A stretch of DNA of 64,000 nucleotides, from contig NW_024609835.1 of assembly GCF_016920785.2 (NCBI RefSeq), positions 28,283,297-28,347,296 on the forward strand. Reading direction: 5' to 3'. A program made the translations under genes and the position numbers. A model generated the notes under the pieces. It was not told the origin of the DNA, made no database searches, and worked only from the letters and a program-made list of their open reading frames with translations. How positions within the stretch are numbered: the first letter of the stretch is position 1; every line of letters begins with the position of its first letter. Source of the DNA: Ixodes scapularis (Eukaryota; Arthropoda; Arachnida; Ixodida; Ixodidae). Below, piece by piece: positions 13,101 through 28,100 of this stretch.

Positions 13101-16100
13101 GGTTGTAACTGTGTTTGAAATTTAAAAAAAAGACTCTTTTGTTTAAGATTGGAAGGCTCTAGCAAGGTAATCGTTTTGTTGCCGGGATATATTCATGAAT
13201 GAGGGAGCAATGACCGTTATTTGTGGAGTCGAAGTACGTCGCTCAAAAGGAAAGTTTATGTTCAGTCGTTAGGGAAAGTTCCAGCATCAAAAAAAGGCTG
13301 CGCCAAATAACAGTGGCGCTGGCGCGTAAATCTACTGCAGAATAAAAAGTAATGGACTAGAGTTTCGTGAGTTTTGCAATATAGACATAGAGGTGAAGTG
13401 GAAAAACGAATTCTGTAGGAATAAAAGACAAGATTCTGGTCTCCGCATCGTAAACGCGTTAACGCTGTTTCGCAATGTCAGGATTCACAGCAATCAGCAT
13501 TTCACGAATATTTGAGATGCATGTAATCAGGAATAGTACAGAGAATTTCATTTTGGTTGTATGTGAGCATAACGTACCCTGCGGAACCGCGCACTGAGCA
13601 CAAAGTGAAGTGGAGGGACAGTCTCGATAACACGGAATGCCAATGAATCTCGTGCCAGGGAGTCGGCGGCTTCATTTTCAGGAATACTTATATGGCTAGT
13701 AGTGGTACGAAATGGGCACCTCCATTCCATACCAATTCCATTTCGGGGAATTAGAGTTTCCGAAAATTCCATTCCTTTCAATTTCTCGGAATGGAGACAA
13801 TGGGCTCATTCCCACTCCTGGAAAGGCTGAGCTCCACCATTCCATTCCTCTGATTCCTAAACGTGAAACAAGGGACCATTGACCGCCACAATGTATTACT
13901 AAAGAAAAGAAAAAAGAAAGAGAATAAAGCTGTTGAGATTAAACGCGGAAAACACAGCAAAAGCATGCAAAAGCTTCATCAAAGCACTCATTCTACTAAG
14001 CCCAAGGGTGGTTGAACAAAACGCTTCGTGCCACTTGGTGTCACTGCAGACATCGATGGCGCCATAAAGTGTAAGAAGCTTGCGAGTCGCTAGACACGCG
14101 AAATATTAAACCCACCGATTTTCTTTGCAAACGGACTGTATACCCTCCGCAGATACACGGTTAGTGTGTTGTTTGTTTGATAAGGCCTTGACCATGTATA
14201 GTTCCCGCGTGGCGCAAGAAGCTATCTTGCTCTCTGCTTCGAGTACTTGCATAACAGTACCGCTAGTGCGCTCTTAGAAGCGACGCCGGGTATACCTGCC
14301 CCAAATCTCCATGCACTGCAAAAAAAAAAAAAAAAAAAAAAACGCTGACGAAATGCAATTGGTACATGGCGCCAGCACAAGCGGCTGTAACACTATATTA
14401 TGGAACTAACCACGGGGAGGCTGTACTAAATATATTATGGAACTTGCGTTAGAACGTAAACTTCTACGTTTGCTGTACGATTCTTGGGATTCCTTAACAT
14501 ATTCATTATAATTCTTTAGTTGTATTTAGTAGGGTACCTTGTTGGGCTAGTTGGATCATCTTAGTTAAACTTATAAAATAGCGCCAAAAAGACAAGGACA
14601 AGAAGTATACAAAATTATACACGCAAACTCTAGAAGGTCGGTTGGGTTAAAAGCAGGGAGCCGAACCAGTCACTATTTTGGTTCAGTTCAGGTTCTGGTT
14701 CAGTAGCTTTGCATTTTGTTTCGGTCCGGTTCCGGTTGAGTTATGCTTTTGAAATAAAGGTTCGGGGGGTATATCGGTTCCAACAAGTGCGAAATAGTTC
14801 GAATGTTCAAACCGGTTCAAACCATACCGGAAACGAGGACAGCAAACAAATATATGCTTGATTTCGTTTTGTAATATTGAATGTTTTACTGAAACACCGT
14901 TCTATGGAAATTACAGTTATACAGGGGATTGAAAGCCGCCAAAGTACAGTACTCACATGTTAAGTCAATCAGCTAGCACACACAGTGACACCATGAGTAT
15001 ATGAAGCACCATACTCGCAAACTACCCACAAAAAACAAATTAGTCGTTAGTTGTTTAGAGAGTAGTAGTTCAGTCTGCCAGAGGATGGCGACATTGTTAG
15101 CACTGTAGGTGAGAAATTTAGCCAGTGCAGTACGACTGCTAGCTTGAAGTCTTTACGGGCTCACGCAGTACCGATACACGACCGCACGCCGGTACGACGC
15201 TCGTCCAGATCAAAACCGGAAACTACCCACGCCGCACGCCCGAACGACTGTGTTGAAGAAAAGAAAGACAGTAAAGGACAATCGAAACACGATTAAAACA
15301 AAAATAAAATTGGCAAACAATACAACGGGTGACTTGATGTTTCTAAAAAACGCACACACACACGAAAAAAATAGCTTCAAGCAGTATCCAAGGCACTGGG
15401 CGACTGGTGACCGGCGCCGCAGTGTCGCGCTCGTCGCGGCTTCGTCACTTGGCGCCTCCAGATTTTGTGACAGCGGAACAAGCGCGCCGACAGCCATCGA
15501 CTTTTTGTTTTTATTTTGATGTTTATGTTTGATTTCTTCTTCCTTGAGAAATGTTGATTAGCAGTAAGGAAAGATAATGGACACACACAAACAAAGAGTA
15601 GCTCTTTAGTCTTTCGGCACAGTCAGATATATCCCGTTTCACTGCGATGGACGCTATGACCTACACGATTCAATCCATAGTTCCTAGCTCTTCTCGTCAC
15701 TTCGCACACTCCGCGTCGTCGCTGAACCAGAAGGACTCGTGACGCCTTTCGTGCTATGAATTGGTTCCGGTGGCTCGTAGCGTCTTTTGCGGTCCATGGT
15801 AAGGTAAAACAAAGTATAGACGCGTACGCCTCCTCGCCGACGCCTGATCATGATGCACATAGACGTGAAATATACCTCTTTGTTTCATTATTATTGAGCT
15901 GTCTCCATGTCGTCGCTGCCGTTTGTTCAGTCCGAACTGAACCGCTGACGCCACGGTCGTGAATATTTAATTGGCTTCGGACCGCCATCCGCAAGAAGCG
16001 TGGCTCACATTCGATTACGCTAAACCGTTTCCAATGAATCGGCAATTTTCACATTCTATTGCGCCAACCGTTTCCAATACGGTCCTTGGTTATAAGAGTA

Positions 16101-19100
16101 GAAGAGGAGGAACACGTCCTTTAAATATGCGAAATGTAATATAAATAAAAAAAGATTAAGTGAAATGCAATATAGATAAAGATGACAGATTATTTTAATT
16201 AAACACTATAGCTAGTTCAGCGGTGTGTTTGCCTTTTCTGTGTCTCTCTTTGTATGTAAATTTATTTCATGTTTAGCTGACACCACATATAGGCAATGAA
16301 CAAACTATACTTTATTTCACTTTATGATGTACCACAGTCGCGAGCTCCTAGCTCTAGTACACACCTCGGTTGCACAAGCTCTCGTGCACTATGAGATCGC
16401 GCTTCTAGCCTTCGCTGCGGTACAACATAAGGTGAAACGGAGTTCATAAGGAGTATTCACTGGGCGGCCATATTTGTGGGTGATGTCTAGAGCGCATGCT
16501 CTGGACAAGCCCACATTAATAGGCCGCTAAGACCGGCAATCTTGAGGGTGCGGAATGCACGTTACAAAAGAAATGTGGAAGCTTGCCCTCAGCACGCGCT
16601 CAGGAGTCCTACACACAGCTATGGCCGCCAGTGAATACTTCCTATACTTCGTCTCACCTTAGCAGGAACTATTGCTAGCCGCGCATGCTAAAAGCGCGAG
16701 CTAGTTGCTTTGGATGAAGCCTCGACGGCTTCACGAGCGCTCTTGCCGCGAGGAAGGCTGGCCGCTGGCGCTCGCACAGCCTTCGCAGTTAGTCTATGCT
16801 AAGGTGAGACGTACAGCTCAGCCATAGCCTCCTCTATTGGAGACGCGTGCGATCAAAAGCGTCGCTGTGGTCGGCCTTCCGCGATTGGCCGAATGCTGAA
16901 TATGACGTCAGCAAAGGATTTCTCATCGACGGAAATAAGAGGAATGGAAGAACTTCAATTTCGACGGTGTTAGTAGTGTTGCTTTAAGAGCGCAATGATT
17001 TCAGGCTTCCGCCGTGCTATTTACAAACACCATCGAACTTGTTGTTCGCAAGGTAATGACGTAACGAAAAGTAACCATAGGAGGGCGCCACTAACACATC
17101 TCGCAACTAATTGGCGACGTGCGCGATCGAAAGCGTCGCTGTGGTCAGCCTTCCACGATTGGCTGAATGGTGACTATGACGTCAGCAATGATTTTCTCAT
17201 CGACAGTAACAAAAGAAATGAAAGAAATTCATTTTTGATGGTATTGGCAGTGTTGGTTTCAGAGCGCAATGATTTCAGGCTTCCACCATGCTCATTACGA
17301 ACGCCATCGAACTTGTCGTTCGCAAGGTAATGAAGTCACGAGAAGGAACCGTAGGAGGGCGCCGCCAAAATATCTCGCCGCTAATAGGAAGGTTTCACTG
17401 GACGCCATATTCGTGGGTGCTGTCTAGAGCGCATGCTCAGAACGAGCCGACATTAATAGGTAGCTAAGACCGGCACTGTTGATGCTGTGGAATGCACGTA
17501 GCAAAAGAACCGTGGAAGCTCGCCGTCAGCACGCGCTCAGCAGTCGTGCACACAACTATGGCCATCAGTGAATACTTCCTATTAGCGTCGATATGTTTCG
17601 GCGGCGGCCTCGTTTGGTGTTACCTTTCGTAACGTCATTACCTTGTGAACAACAAGTTCGATGGTGCTTGTAATGAGCATGGCGGAAGCCTGAAATCATA
17701 GCACTCTCAAAGCAACACTGCCAACACCGTCAAAATCCAAGTTCTTAAATTCCTCTTATTTGCGTCGCTGAGAAGTCCTTTGCTGACGTCGTAGGCAGCA
17801 TTCGGCCAATTGTGGTGGGCCGACCACAGCGACGCTTTCGATCGCTAATGTTGCCAGTACTGACAAAGCCTGGCAGATAGCCACGTGACGCGGCCGCGGA
17901 AAGTGAAAAGATAGAGCGGCAGAAACAACGACTAAGACGAGAGTCATGTAACGGGCACCCCGCTGCGGTAAGACGCCGAAACACACTATATTTTTTTTTC
18001 TCCTGTTGGCTAGGGTAAATAAAACGCCACCTCTCCCTCGTTCCTCCGTTTCGGTTTCGTCTGTTTTGTTTCCGGTCAAAAATATGCGGCAAACGGCCGG
18101 TACTGAAGGATTACAGATAGTGATACACGGGAACAGCGTCGAAAAGTCAGTAACTTCTGCTTGGAGTTTTCTGCGGTCCTTGCGCTATAGGGCACACAAC
18201 TGCCCAGACAACGTAGATGCTCCTGAGGGTGTCCTCAGCTGGTCGAGACGTTTCAGACCCGACGAAGACGTCGTCGGGACGTTGGCACCTAGGATAGAGA
18301 GCTCTGAATCAACGCCGTAAATAGGCGTCGAAACAAAACAATCGGTTCTTCCCTATGGGCTCTTCCGCTGCACAGCTGCACAATGCGACGACGAGGCTGA
18401 GCACGTTGACGGCGTAGCCTTCGCCACAGTCCTCGGCGGCCGCAGTCGCCGTAGCCTCAACATCAACAGCCAGTCGCATTGGTTTCTCCCGAGCGAACAG
18501 TGTGTTTCGGGTCCTCGCCGCTCAAAAGCTGTGCGCTCACTACCAGATTCCCCGAGAAAGTTTCTGTGCTACCTGACCCTCGCGCTCTAAATTTGCGACC
18601 AGGCGCTCTATGGCTCCGCCGTCGAACTGCCAGGCTTTGTAAGTATAGAGGAGGCTATGGCTCAGCCACAAGCTGTCCCTAGTGATAACCAATGGCGTTC
18701 TCATCGGAGGTCGCGGTATGGATCTAACCGAGAGACGTATTCTACACATGATTATTTTCAGGTATAACCAAAGTACTGCCACGAGAAGCTTCTTTTCTTA
18801 CTTTTTACCGACATTTCAACTAGTGACGTCGAACGTTTGTAAACCTGTCTGCTTGCCAAAAAAACAAAAAATAAAATAAAAACACGACATTACCGTATAA
18901 AAACCGTATGCGCTGTAAAAAAAAATAGATAAACGTTAAGAGGATGGGAATCGGATCATGTTAGCCCGAATCCACCTGTAATTACTTAATCGTTCTAAGG
19001 AACCAAGGCGCCGGAAAAAACTTTTTTTTATCTGAAGGAGCCATTAAACCGCACATCAAATGCCCGTTAAGGTGCAACCCCACCCTTGGTTAGTGTGATT

Positions 19101-22100
19101 CTGAACCAATAGATGGCGGTGGCATCGCCTTCCAGGCCTGTACATCAATGCGAGAAATCGTGCGTAGTGGCGCTTCGATACAGTGGGGTTTATTTCTATG
19201 TCCTGAATTTGACATCCCTGGTCCCTGGCTTGTTCTTCTCTGCACGAGCATTCTTTGGAGCGCGCACGGCTGCGCCAGTTCTCGTGCAAGGGGGCCAATT
19301 ACCTACGCTCCGAGCTCACGTCTCCAGCAAATGTGGACAGAAAAAAGCGCGAAAACCATCCTGAGCCAAATGACGAGACACATGCATAACAAAACCACCG
19401 ACGCGTTGAAAAATATAAAATGGCCCGTGCGCCGCTATTGGATATTTCAGAGGCCAATTACACATATTTCAATGTGATCAGATTTATATTGTTACAAATG
19501 AAGGTGACGAGAGGACGAGACGTGAACTGAAAAATAAAGGTTTTATTGGCGAACTTGTGCCAAACAAAAAAAAAAGTAAAGAAAGAGCGTCGAGGCCGGC
19601 AGCAGAAACATGGCGGCGATTCGGCAGCGTAACAGAGAGCGAGAGAGAGACTGACTCGACAATGTCGCGGGCAGCTGCTTATCTACAGTGCGTCACTATC
19701 TCGAAAGTTCGGCAAAGAAAGTTCGAGCGTCACGTGCTCGGGGCGAGGATGAACTGGCACTTTCGAGAACAAGAAATCAGGGCGAAAGTTAAGTCTGGTG
19801 CAAGAATGAACGCGAATCTTCTAGAAGTCCGTGACCGAGCGTTGCTTTCTCGGCTCTGCGGGCGGCAACGAGACGGGCCGGCCCTTTTGTCGTGCATGTG
19901 TTTGGCTCTTCGTGGATTTCCAGGAAAACGTGATGACGTGATAGACATGGGTTTCCAAAATTCTAGCTTGAGAAATTAACTACCTAAAATATCAAAACAA
20001 ATAAACTATTTTTGGGCGGTCAGGTGTCTCATTTAGGTCGCTGGATGTTTAGTTTGACCAAAACCACGAGGCTGGAAAACAAAAAATGACACTCAGGTTT
20101 AGATGTTGAGTTTAGTAAACCCAAAGCAGGACTGGTGCGGGAGTCATAATAAAAAAAAATGCCGAGGTTAATAATTCACTTACAGCAATAAATTATAATA
20201 ATTAATTTTAATACGAATCCAGTGATAAATGCATGACTGGCCAGGCAAAGATTCTGGATCTGTGGATAGCTTTTGCATATAGTTTAAGCAATGTACAGTC
20301 TGTCACAAAAAAAAGAAAAAAAAAAAAATTACAGGATTTTTTTTTTCCGCAAGACTAAACTAGGCATCGCCAAACGCTCATTCTCCGCCCAAAGGTAGCG
20401 CTAGAGGTCACAACCAGATGTCAAAGTTTTAGCCCGATCCGATACCTTATTCAAAAGTTATATAAGTGATTTTCTGAAAAGTTCAATGGGAAAATAACGG
20501 CCGACGTAGTTTTCGAATGCATGGAGCTCTATGGCACGAGAAACCGAAAACGGGCAAAAACGGGCTTTATTTTCCCCATTGAAATTTTCAGAATCACATG
20601 ACTTTGGCATCTGGTTGTGACCTAGTGCTGCCTTTGGGCGGAGAATGAGCGTCAGGCGATGCATAGCTAATTTTTGCGGTAAAAAAAAAAAAAAAAACTT
20701 ATTTTTTTTTGTGACATCTTGTACCAGTCTTCATTTGGTGATTTATGCGCGGAAGTAGTGGTGTGCATAAATAAAAAAAGATGCAAACGGGTAGAGTATG
20801 ACGTTGAATAAAATGCAGTGTAAGCACGCACATCGTACGCTGATTAAGACTGAAACAGCGCTACATTTTACGCTAGCGTTGAGCGTATCGAAAGTTAAGC
20901 GTGCATCAAAAGCTAAAGTTTGCTCGCATATACTGCTCAGGCAGTAATGTTTGAATGTTCATAGTACTTTATTACCCTAAGATTTGGTGTAAGTTGTCTC
21001 CTGTTTGCTTACAACAGAAAGAAGGAAACATTCTAACTCTGTGTTGATTGAAAAACTCCACCCGCTGACAGCTACCAACCATCTCGGCGCCGATTATGAG
21101 TATTCACTGCACGCTAACGGTCGTGTGCTTAGAGCGAGTTTTTCCCACGTGATTTTATACAATCGCAATTGTTTTTGACAAACAACAATGTTTACTCAGG
21201 CCAGCGGTCACATGTGAAGCTTATAAAATATATTTTATTGATTGTGGCACCCGTGTCCAGTTGCATAGATTTTTTGTTTTGTTTTACAATCCGCGAAATA
21301 GAATGCTCCTGGGTTACCTTGGTATCTAATGCACTTAGCACACAAAAAATCACGAAATGAATCGCAGTGGGAAACGAAAACAATAATGATAAACAAGCGT
21401 CCGTGTAATCACGCGAAAACTGAGGGCCTTGCACATATGCAGAAGGTAGCTTTGTTTCACTAAATACATTACCAGTAGAGTAATTGATTTTATCGTGTAA
21501 GCGAAGCGGAACATAAAGGTGCGAGCATACTGCCCTGAACTACACTTCCAGTGAAAAAGCGCACCATCCAATGCATCGAGCTTGCTTTTATAGCCTTTTT
21601 GGTGCGCTCGAACCTTTGAAAAGACAATTATAATCAGTTATATTATTTCAATTATTTTTATTAGGTGCGCCTATGTGTAGGTTTTTGTTGTTGTTGTCGT
21701 TGTTATTTTTTTGTCTCTTGCGTTCACTTGCCATTTTCCTGGTTATATAATATTTTCCAGTAGTCCGACAACTATAGTCTGTTACATAAGTAAGAACCGC
21801 ACAATCAAAGATGTAGAAAAAAAAGAAAGAACGCGAACACGCGAACACACATTAAAGTGCAATGTAACGGGGCATTCAGAATTAGTCGTTAGTTTTTTAG
21901 AGAGCAGGAGTTTCGTAGGGCGACATTGGGGAATTGTAGTAGACCGTTTCCGCAGCCCGCTAAGCACCCGGATAGCGCTCCGTAATCCGCCATAAGACCT
22001 TGAACTATGCAGATAAGGCTAGCGGCGTGCATGCGCAGCTGCGGCGTTTTCTTCGGGGATACCGTAGCGGAGGAGAAAAACGGTCTACTACAATTCCCTA

Positions 22101-25100
22101 GTGTTACCCGTTCAAGATTATAAAGAGTGCTGTACAACTGTCAGCTCGGTGTCTTTAACGTGCATTACGCAGTATATGTGGTACACGATCGCACGACGGT
22201 GGGATGCAGATGGGCGACTGAACCCAGGGTCCCTGCCAAAGCCCCTTGGTAAAAGCGTTTTTTACAAGTACGGCCAACCATTGTTGTGGAAACGCGCAAG
22301 ACACGTGCCACGAGTGGGTGCTCCACCGTCATTCTTTTTCAAGGGCCAGTCATTTTAGTGCTGCGCCGCCATTTGCCTCCAAGGGCGGCTCGAGAGACGG
22401 GCCTCGTGCACTGGCACGTTTGAGGTTACATGAAAAACCAGCGCAAACGGCATCGAGGGGATTTAGTCCCTACAGGTTTTGCAATGTGAGCTCCGTGCCC
22501 TGAAAGGAGCTCGCGCTCGACCATTTCTCCACGTGCTCTGGTCTGCGGTGCCACAACACGCTCGGTCAACGATCCCCCACCGCACTTGGTTTAGCTAAAG
22601 CCCCTTCATGTTTCAAAAGTAGCGCAAGCTTCGTCGATGCACGAGGCACGTGCAATGTGCAGCTATTGAGAAGATCACGGCGGCACAGAGCAGCTCTGAG
22701 CTAGATTTCAGACGCCATGAATTTCCCAAAAGTGGCGCGCGGCACGTGCCTCGAGCATTTCCACAACAATGAATGGCGCGACTTTTCCCAGGATGGAGGG
22801 GCTTTAGGTTTAGCTTGTGAGGTACACCAATTGAGCTACGCTTAGAGTATCGGCACTTGTCCTCCCGATAGTGTTGTGGGCGCTGCCATCTTGTTCGTTA
22901 GTAACAAATCAAGCGCAACGGCTGATCGTCATGATTCAAAAGTGCGACTTCCTCAGCATTCGGTGTCAGGTAGCTCACGTAATATTGCTTTGCTTTTTCT
23001 CGAACTGTTTAAACATTTGTGGAGGACGGAAAAGCGTTTCCTGTGATTTCAGATAAAGTTTCAGGTAACTGACAGCCATCATTTTAAGCACCAAGATGTG
23101 TATGAAGCGTAGCTTATTTAGTGGCTCTAGTTTATTCCGACCGTATAGGCAAAGAAAGAGAACGAACAGCTTAACCTCGCGCTCTTTGCGATGCTTCAGT
23201 GGCTTCATCGGCCCGTAGCGTTTGCTGCGCTCTGAACTAAATATCTCACAAGCTAAACCAACAAAAATTGCTTAACACGCCCTAATAAAAAAAAAAAAAA
23301 AATGCGGGTTTATTTTGACTTACTGGAGATCTTTTGACGTGCAACCGAAATCTCAGATTGGCCCCCGTCGGATTGTGGGCACCTCGGCCGATATTTAAAT
23401 CCGAAAAATATAGATTCATGGGCCAGCGCGTTAGCTCAGATACACCGAGACGATTTAAAGTTTTGTGTTTTGTTTTAATATCATTGCTACTTAAGAGCCA
23501 CCGAGGTGGTTTTTGAAACAAAATATAGTCGAATCATTCCGACAAGCATAGTTTGATTGCGAAAATGATTTTTGCAAGTGATAAAAACATTAAAATGTTT
23601 TCGCATACGTGACGGAATCTGAAATGGCAGAATGTATTTCATGGCGCCCATTTCATTTGGATCGCGACCGGCATGTGAACCGATGCACAGTATAGAACGC
23701 GCGAAAAGGAGCCGTGGTGCACCCGCAGTCTCGCGCTTGTTGTTCTGACATCTCTGGCTCGCTAAAAATTGGGTTGTGTGTGTGTTTATACAGCCTAGAA
23801 CTTGGTCTGCCTCACAGGGGCGACGAGTCTCCCAGCTGTAGATGAGAAATTTAGCCAGTGCGGTACAGCCGCTAGCCTGGGGTCTTTAACGTGCATCACG
23901 CAGTAGTGATACACGACCGCACGCCGGTACGATGCTCATCCAGATCTCACTGAGAGCATCCAGGCATCTGACACCCTAACATCTGGCGCTTTTTCTGTCT
24001 TTCCCGTGGCGTTCCAAGCGGCACACGACGAAAAATGCACATCAAGCTCTTCTTGAACACGTGTCGCCATCTGTATATTATAATAAGAGACAACAATTTG
24101 CCGTAACTGAATGGGAAAAGTTTCAGGTCTTATAACATTATTAACGTGTAATCTATCAATATGGAAGTTCTGGAAATTGTAATATCGAAGGATGCTTCAT
24201 AATTTAATGTCTCGTTATTTCGATTAGTTGACGTGATTCCGTTTTTACAGCGCCATAAAAAAATACAATTTTAAACTTTATTTTTTATTTTAAAATATAC
24301 ATCATCTGTACAGTTTGTTGCTTACTTTTTTACTTTATTACATCCAACCAAACGCTCGCGTAAAATATCGTGGACAATGGGACGTTATAACTCGAGAAAT
24401 AAATTTTTCAATATTAGAGACTGTGGTCTATTAAAACCTAAATAATTAACTAAACACTAAAAATAATCGTAATATCGAGACATTAAAGTATCGTTGAAAA
24501 GCAGCTCTTTAATTTGACATTAACTTTATAAATTTAAGATACATAGAAAGAAAGTAATAAGCCATCAAAAAAGCATGAAAACGTCATGCACGGTGTGGTT
24601 GCACCTTAACGGGCGTAGACAACATTGCTACCTTGCTTAGCCCTCGCCTCAATCAAATCATTAAATCATGCTTCAGTGCTGCGTTTAAGATTTTGTGTCG
24701 TCTTGTCCGTTATTCTATCTGTCTGAGTCTTAGGGTTCCTAACCAAATCGACCATATACTTTCGTGTCTTGCAGAGCATGCTTCCTCTTTTTCATTTTAA
24801 GAGATGGAAGAATAAATTAAATCAGTCTAAAATAGCAACCGTTACGAACCGCGATCGATTCTCAAGCTACTTGATTTTAGTTAGAATGCATAGGTTTGTA
24901 TTTAAAGCATTCCCATCAAGCTACTTACAAGTATATGTTCAGCAGTGCCATCAGTGACAAATCCGACCACGATGTCCTTTCTACTTGAGTCGTTCTTTTC
25001 AGCGATCAAGTTCTCCTAAAGGAAAACGAGAGGACACGTTCACCAACACCTCAGATTCACAAACATCATTCAAACACTTGTCGATGAATGCAATCGCAGA

Positions 25101-28100
25101 AGCCTCTAATTGTATACTGTGTTGCAGTGCACTGTAAATACCGCTGAAACACCTTCTTTTATGAGTTCAACCAGTGCGAAGGGGTCTTGGTGTCATGCTT
25201 CAATGTTAACATATACTCGGTGTCAAAAGGGTTGGAGGTCCTTTTGCCGCGGAGGTCATGAGCATTGGATCACGAAACAGCTAACCGATTTCAGTGGTTT
25301 AACTGATTAAAAAAAACCATTTGATTGGTGTTTCGATGGCATTGAGGGGCATTGTGCGTGCAAAACCTTCTGAGTGTGTACGCCCCACGAAATACGCCTG
25401 AGTCTATCTGCGTCACAGAGCATGTTTAGGACCAGGCATTTCAATTGTCGAGCTTAAAGGAACCATGAAACGATTTTTTTTATTTCGGTAAATACTACAC
25501 AGAATCACTGCCTTGCGTTAATAACCGAATAAACTTGACTTAGTTTTTCTTTCTAAGCAATGGCAGTCAGAAAATAAATTCAAGAAATATGAGCATCGTT
25601 CATCTTCTCAACTCGGAGCCAGAACAAGCGGCCACGTGGCCTGGTGCTTATCCTGGCTTATCCTATGGCGCCAACGTTAATCATAGCCACGCGCTGGGGT
25701 CGGCAAAGTAGAAAACGCATGCTGAGCTTCAGGCATTGTTAGAGTTCTGCTATTCGCATCACCGCAGTGGTTGGACATGAGCCACTACCCGAGTGTCTGC
25801 CGAGGCATTGATTGTTACGAGCCCAGTCGAGTGCTCACGCAGTTCTCGTATTCAATTCATGAGCCGGGCTCAACTGTCGTCAGGCGGGTGGTTAATATCC
25901 CGCATCAAGTCTTGCGAAGGCAAGACTGAAAAAAAGGAGAAAAAATAGTCCCCTTTTATTCTCGCAATTTCACCACGACCAAGAAGCTTCTGAATTAGTT
26001 GCGGTCCGTGCGAGTATATTTCGACCAGACTATCCAGTACGCCTCTGTAAGTTCGTAAACATTCCATGTTAAGAACGGGAGCAAACCGCGGCAAATCCTG
26101 GGCTCTGACGTCGGCGGTTTCGAAAGAAAGAACGAGAGAGCGAGAGAAGTGCGGATAAAGAAGGCTGACTAAAGGTTAGATGTATTCGCATTGCCGCGAC
26201 GAGTTGAAGTTACTCGACAGCTCGTCAGCTTTATTGAGATTTATACAGTGCGAGATTCCGGTGTTTTCCTGCAAAATAATGAAGAAAAAAAAGTACAGAG
26301 GTTAAAAGAGATGTTTTGCTGCTTCCTTGTGCATATTAAGGCGTCGCCAGCGATGTGGGCCGTCGGGAAAACCAACTGGGATCGCCGATGGCCTTGTCTA
26401 TGCATTACCGTTCCGAAGCGGCCCAAATGCATTGGACCCTTCCCTCTAGAATATTATATAAACTCTATGTATATATATTAAAAAAAAGCTTTAGTTTGAA
26501 GACGTGGTTGCTAAGGATCAATAAGGATGGCGTTTCAGTGACTCATTCTTCTCGCGCAATTTGTCTTTTAAATCTAATCTGCCTTCCTTTTTTTTCTTTA
26601 GCAGCGCCACTTCTTGGACGTGCTCCATATATCGCAGTGATAGGCCCTTTGGATTCTGCGTGGAGAATTAAACCGACAAGCATTTTTAGGTGTTTTGTTT
26701 TTAAAACACAAAATAGGCTAAAAGTGTTTCCGGTTTCGCACTACTCCTGTGACGAAAGGCCGTCACACGAGTGCTGCGTCAGCGTTGGGATGGGACCGTT
26801 ATCCTCCCTGACTGAACAAGGCTCCAACCAAACGCTGATGCAACGCTAGGGCCTAATCTGTGCCCTCCGCTGGCCTCCAGTCGGTGACCTGAAGAAAATC
26901 CAGCACGACGGCGGTGTCTAAAAAAAAATCATTCAGTACCTTGGGGTTACGTTAAAGATAGCTGCGCTCCAATTCTAACTGGAGTAAACCCCAGTTATCC
27001 CCGCGGGTTATATCACTTGATGGCAGAGGGAGAGAGAGAGAGAGAGCGACGTTTGACTATATTAGGATACACTCAACGTTACTAGATTATCTCAGCTGTG
27101 GAACTCCCGCAAAGCGTGGTACACCCCCCCCCCCCCCCCCCCCCTCACTAATTTCAGTTTACCTCCTGTCGTTTGAAGCGCGATCTAGATTTTCGTTTCA
27201 AAACTGCGTGCTCCATAGAGTACGGTGAAACGCCATCTACACGCTGTGCTTTGAAACATACACATTTTATAGAGTACTCTGCAGTTATTATAGCAGCCGT
27301 CCCCAAAACGGTGGCGCGTCGAACGACGGGAGGCGGGCCTTGGGAGCAAAAGAGATGGGTACTGCTTATGGAGTCAGCATCAACAGGCGGTTCCGCAACT
27401 GAGCTAATCTACTAGCGTTGGATACACTATAGATAGACGCGATCAAGTGTTCGAACGCCAGAGGTACAAAACCTTTACTCTGGAGTGTGATGAAGTAAAT
27501 TTTGGAACACAACCGAAGTGATACAAGCTCGAGTGACCGGCACTTGCGTGCTTCGTAAGCTGCGTGCCAAGTCACGTTCCTCGAACTGGTTACCAAGCTT
27601 CGTGCGAAACACGGATTCCCCCGTGACGTCTTTTCTCGTCAGTCAGCATAACGTATAGTGAAACGCGATGAAACGGTGCTGTGTGAATCCAGTAGGTCGT
27701 GATGATGGAAGTATGGGAGGCGAGAGGAAGAGAACACGCCAGCGCTTAGGAGGAAACGTGGAAGCTCAAAATAGTAGGGTCATAGCTGAGGGGCGACTGC
27801 AAGATGTGCAAACTTCGCGTTCCTTTCTCGCTGGAGGTCTAGCCTTGGCAGGGCTTTCTTTCAGAGACGCACGACGATTCTCGCGTCATCGATGCATGTA
27901 AAGCGTATAGTTCCCTTTTGCTACATAACCACGACGCAGCACACATTACATTCTGTGTTGCCACCAAGTGTTAGCGGTAATGCGTTACGTTTTTTCGGCA
28001 ACGCGTGACGTACTTCTTACTTTTCAAAACAATAACGGGTAGCGTGCTTACGTTACTTATTTCGAGTAACAAGTAACGTAGTTAGGTTACCTCCCAAAAC

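Noticed and set aside
25870..26094. Minus-strand 74-codon ORF
   Set aside because: No motif; does not fit SPPL2 phase or content and has no partner exon.
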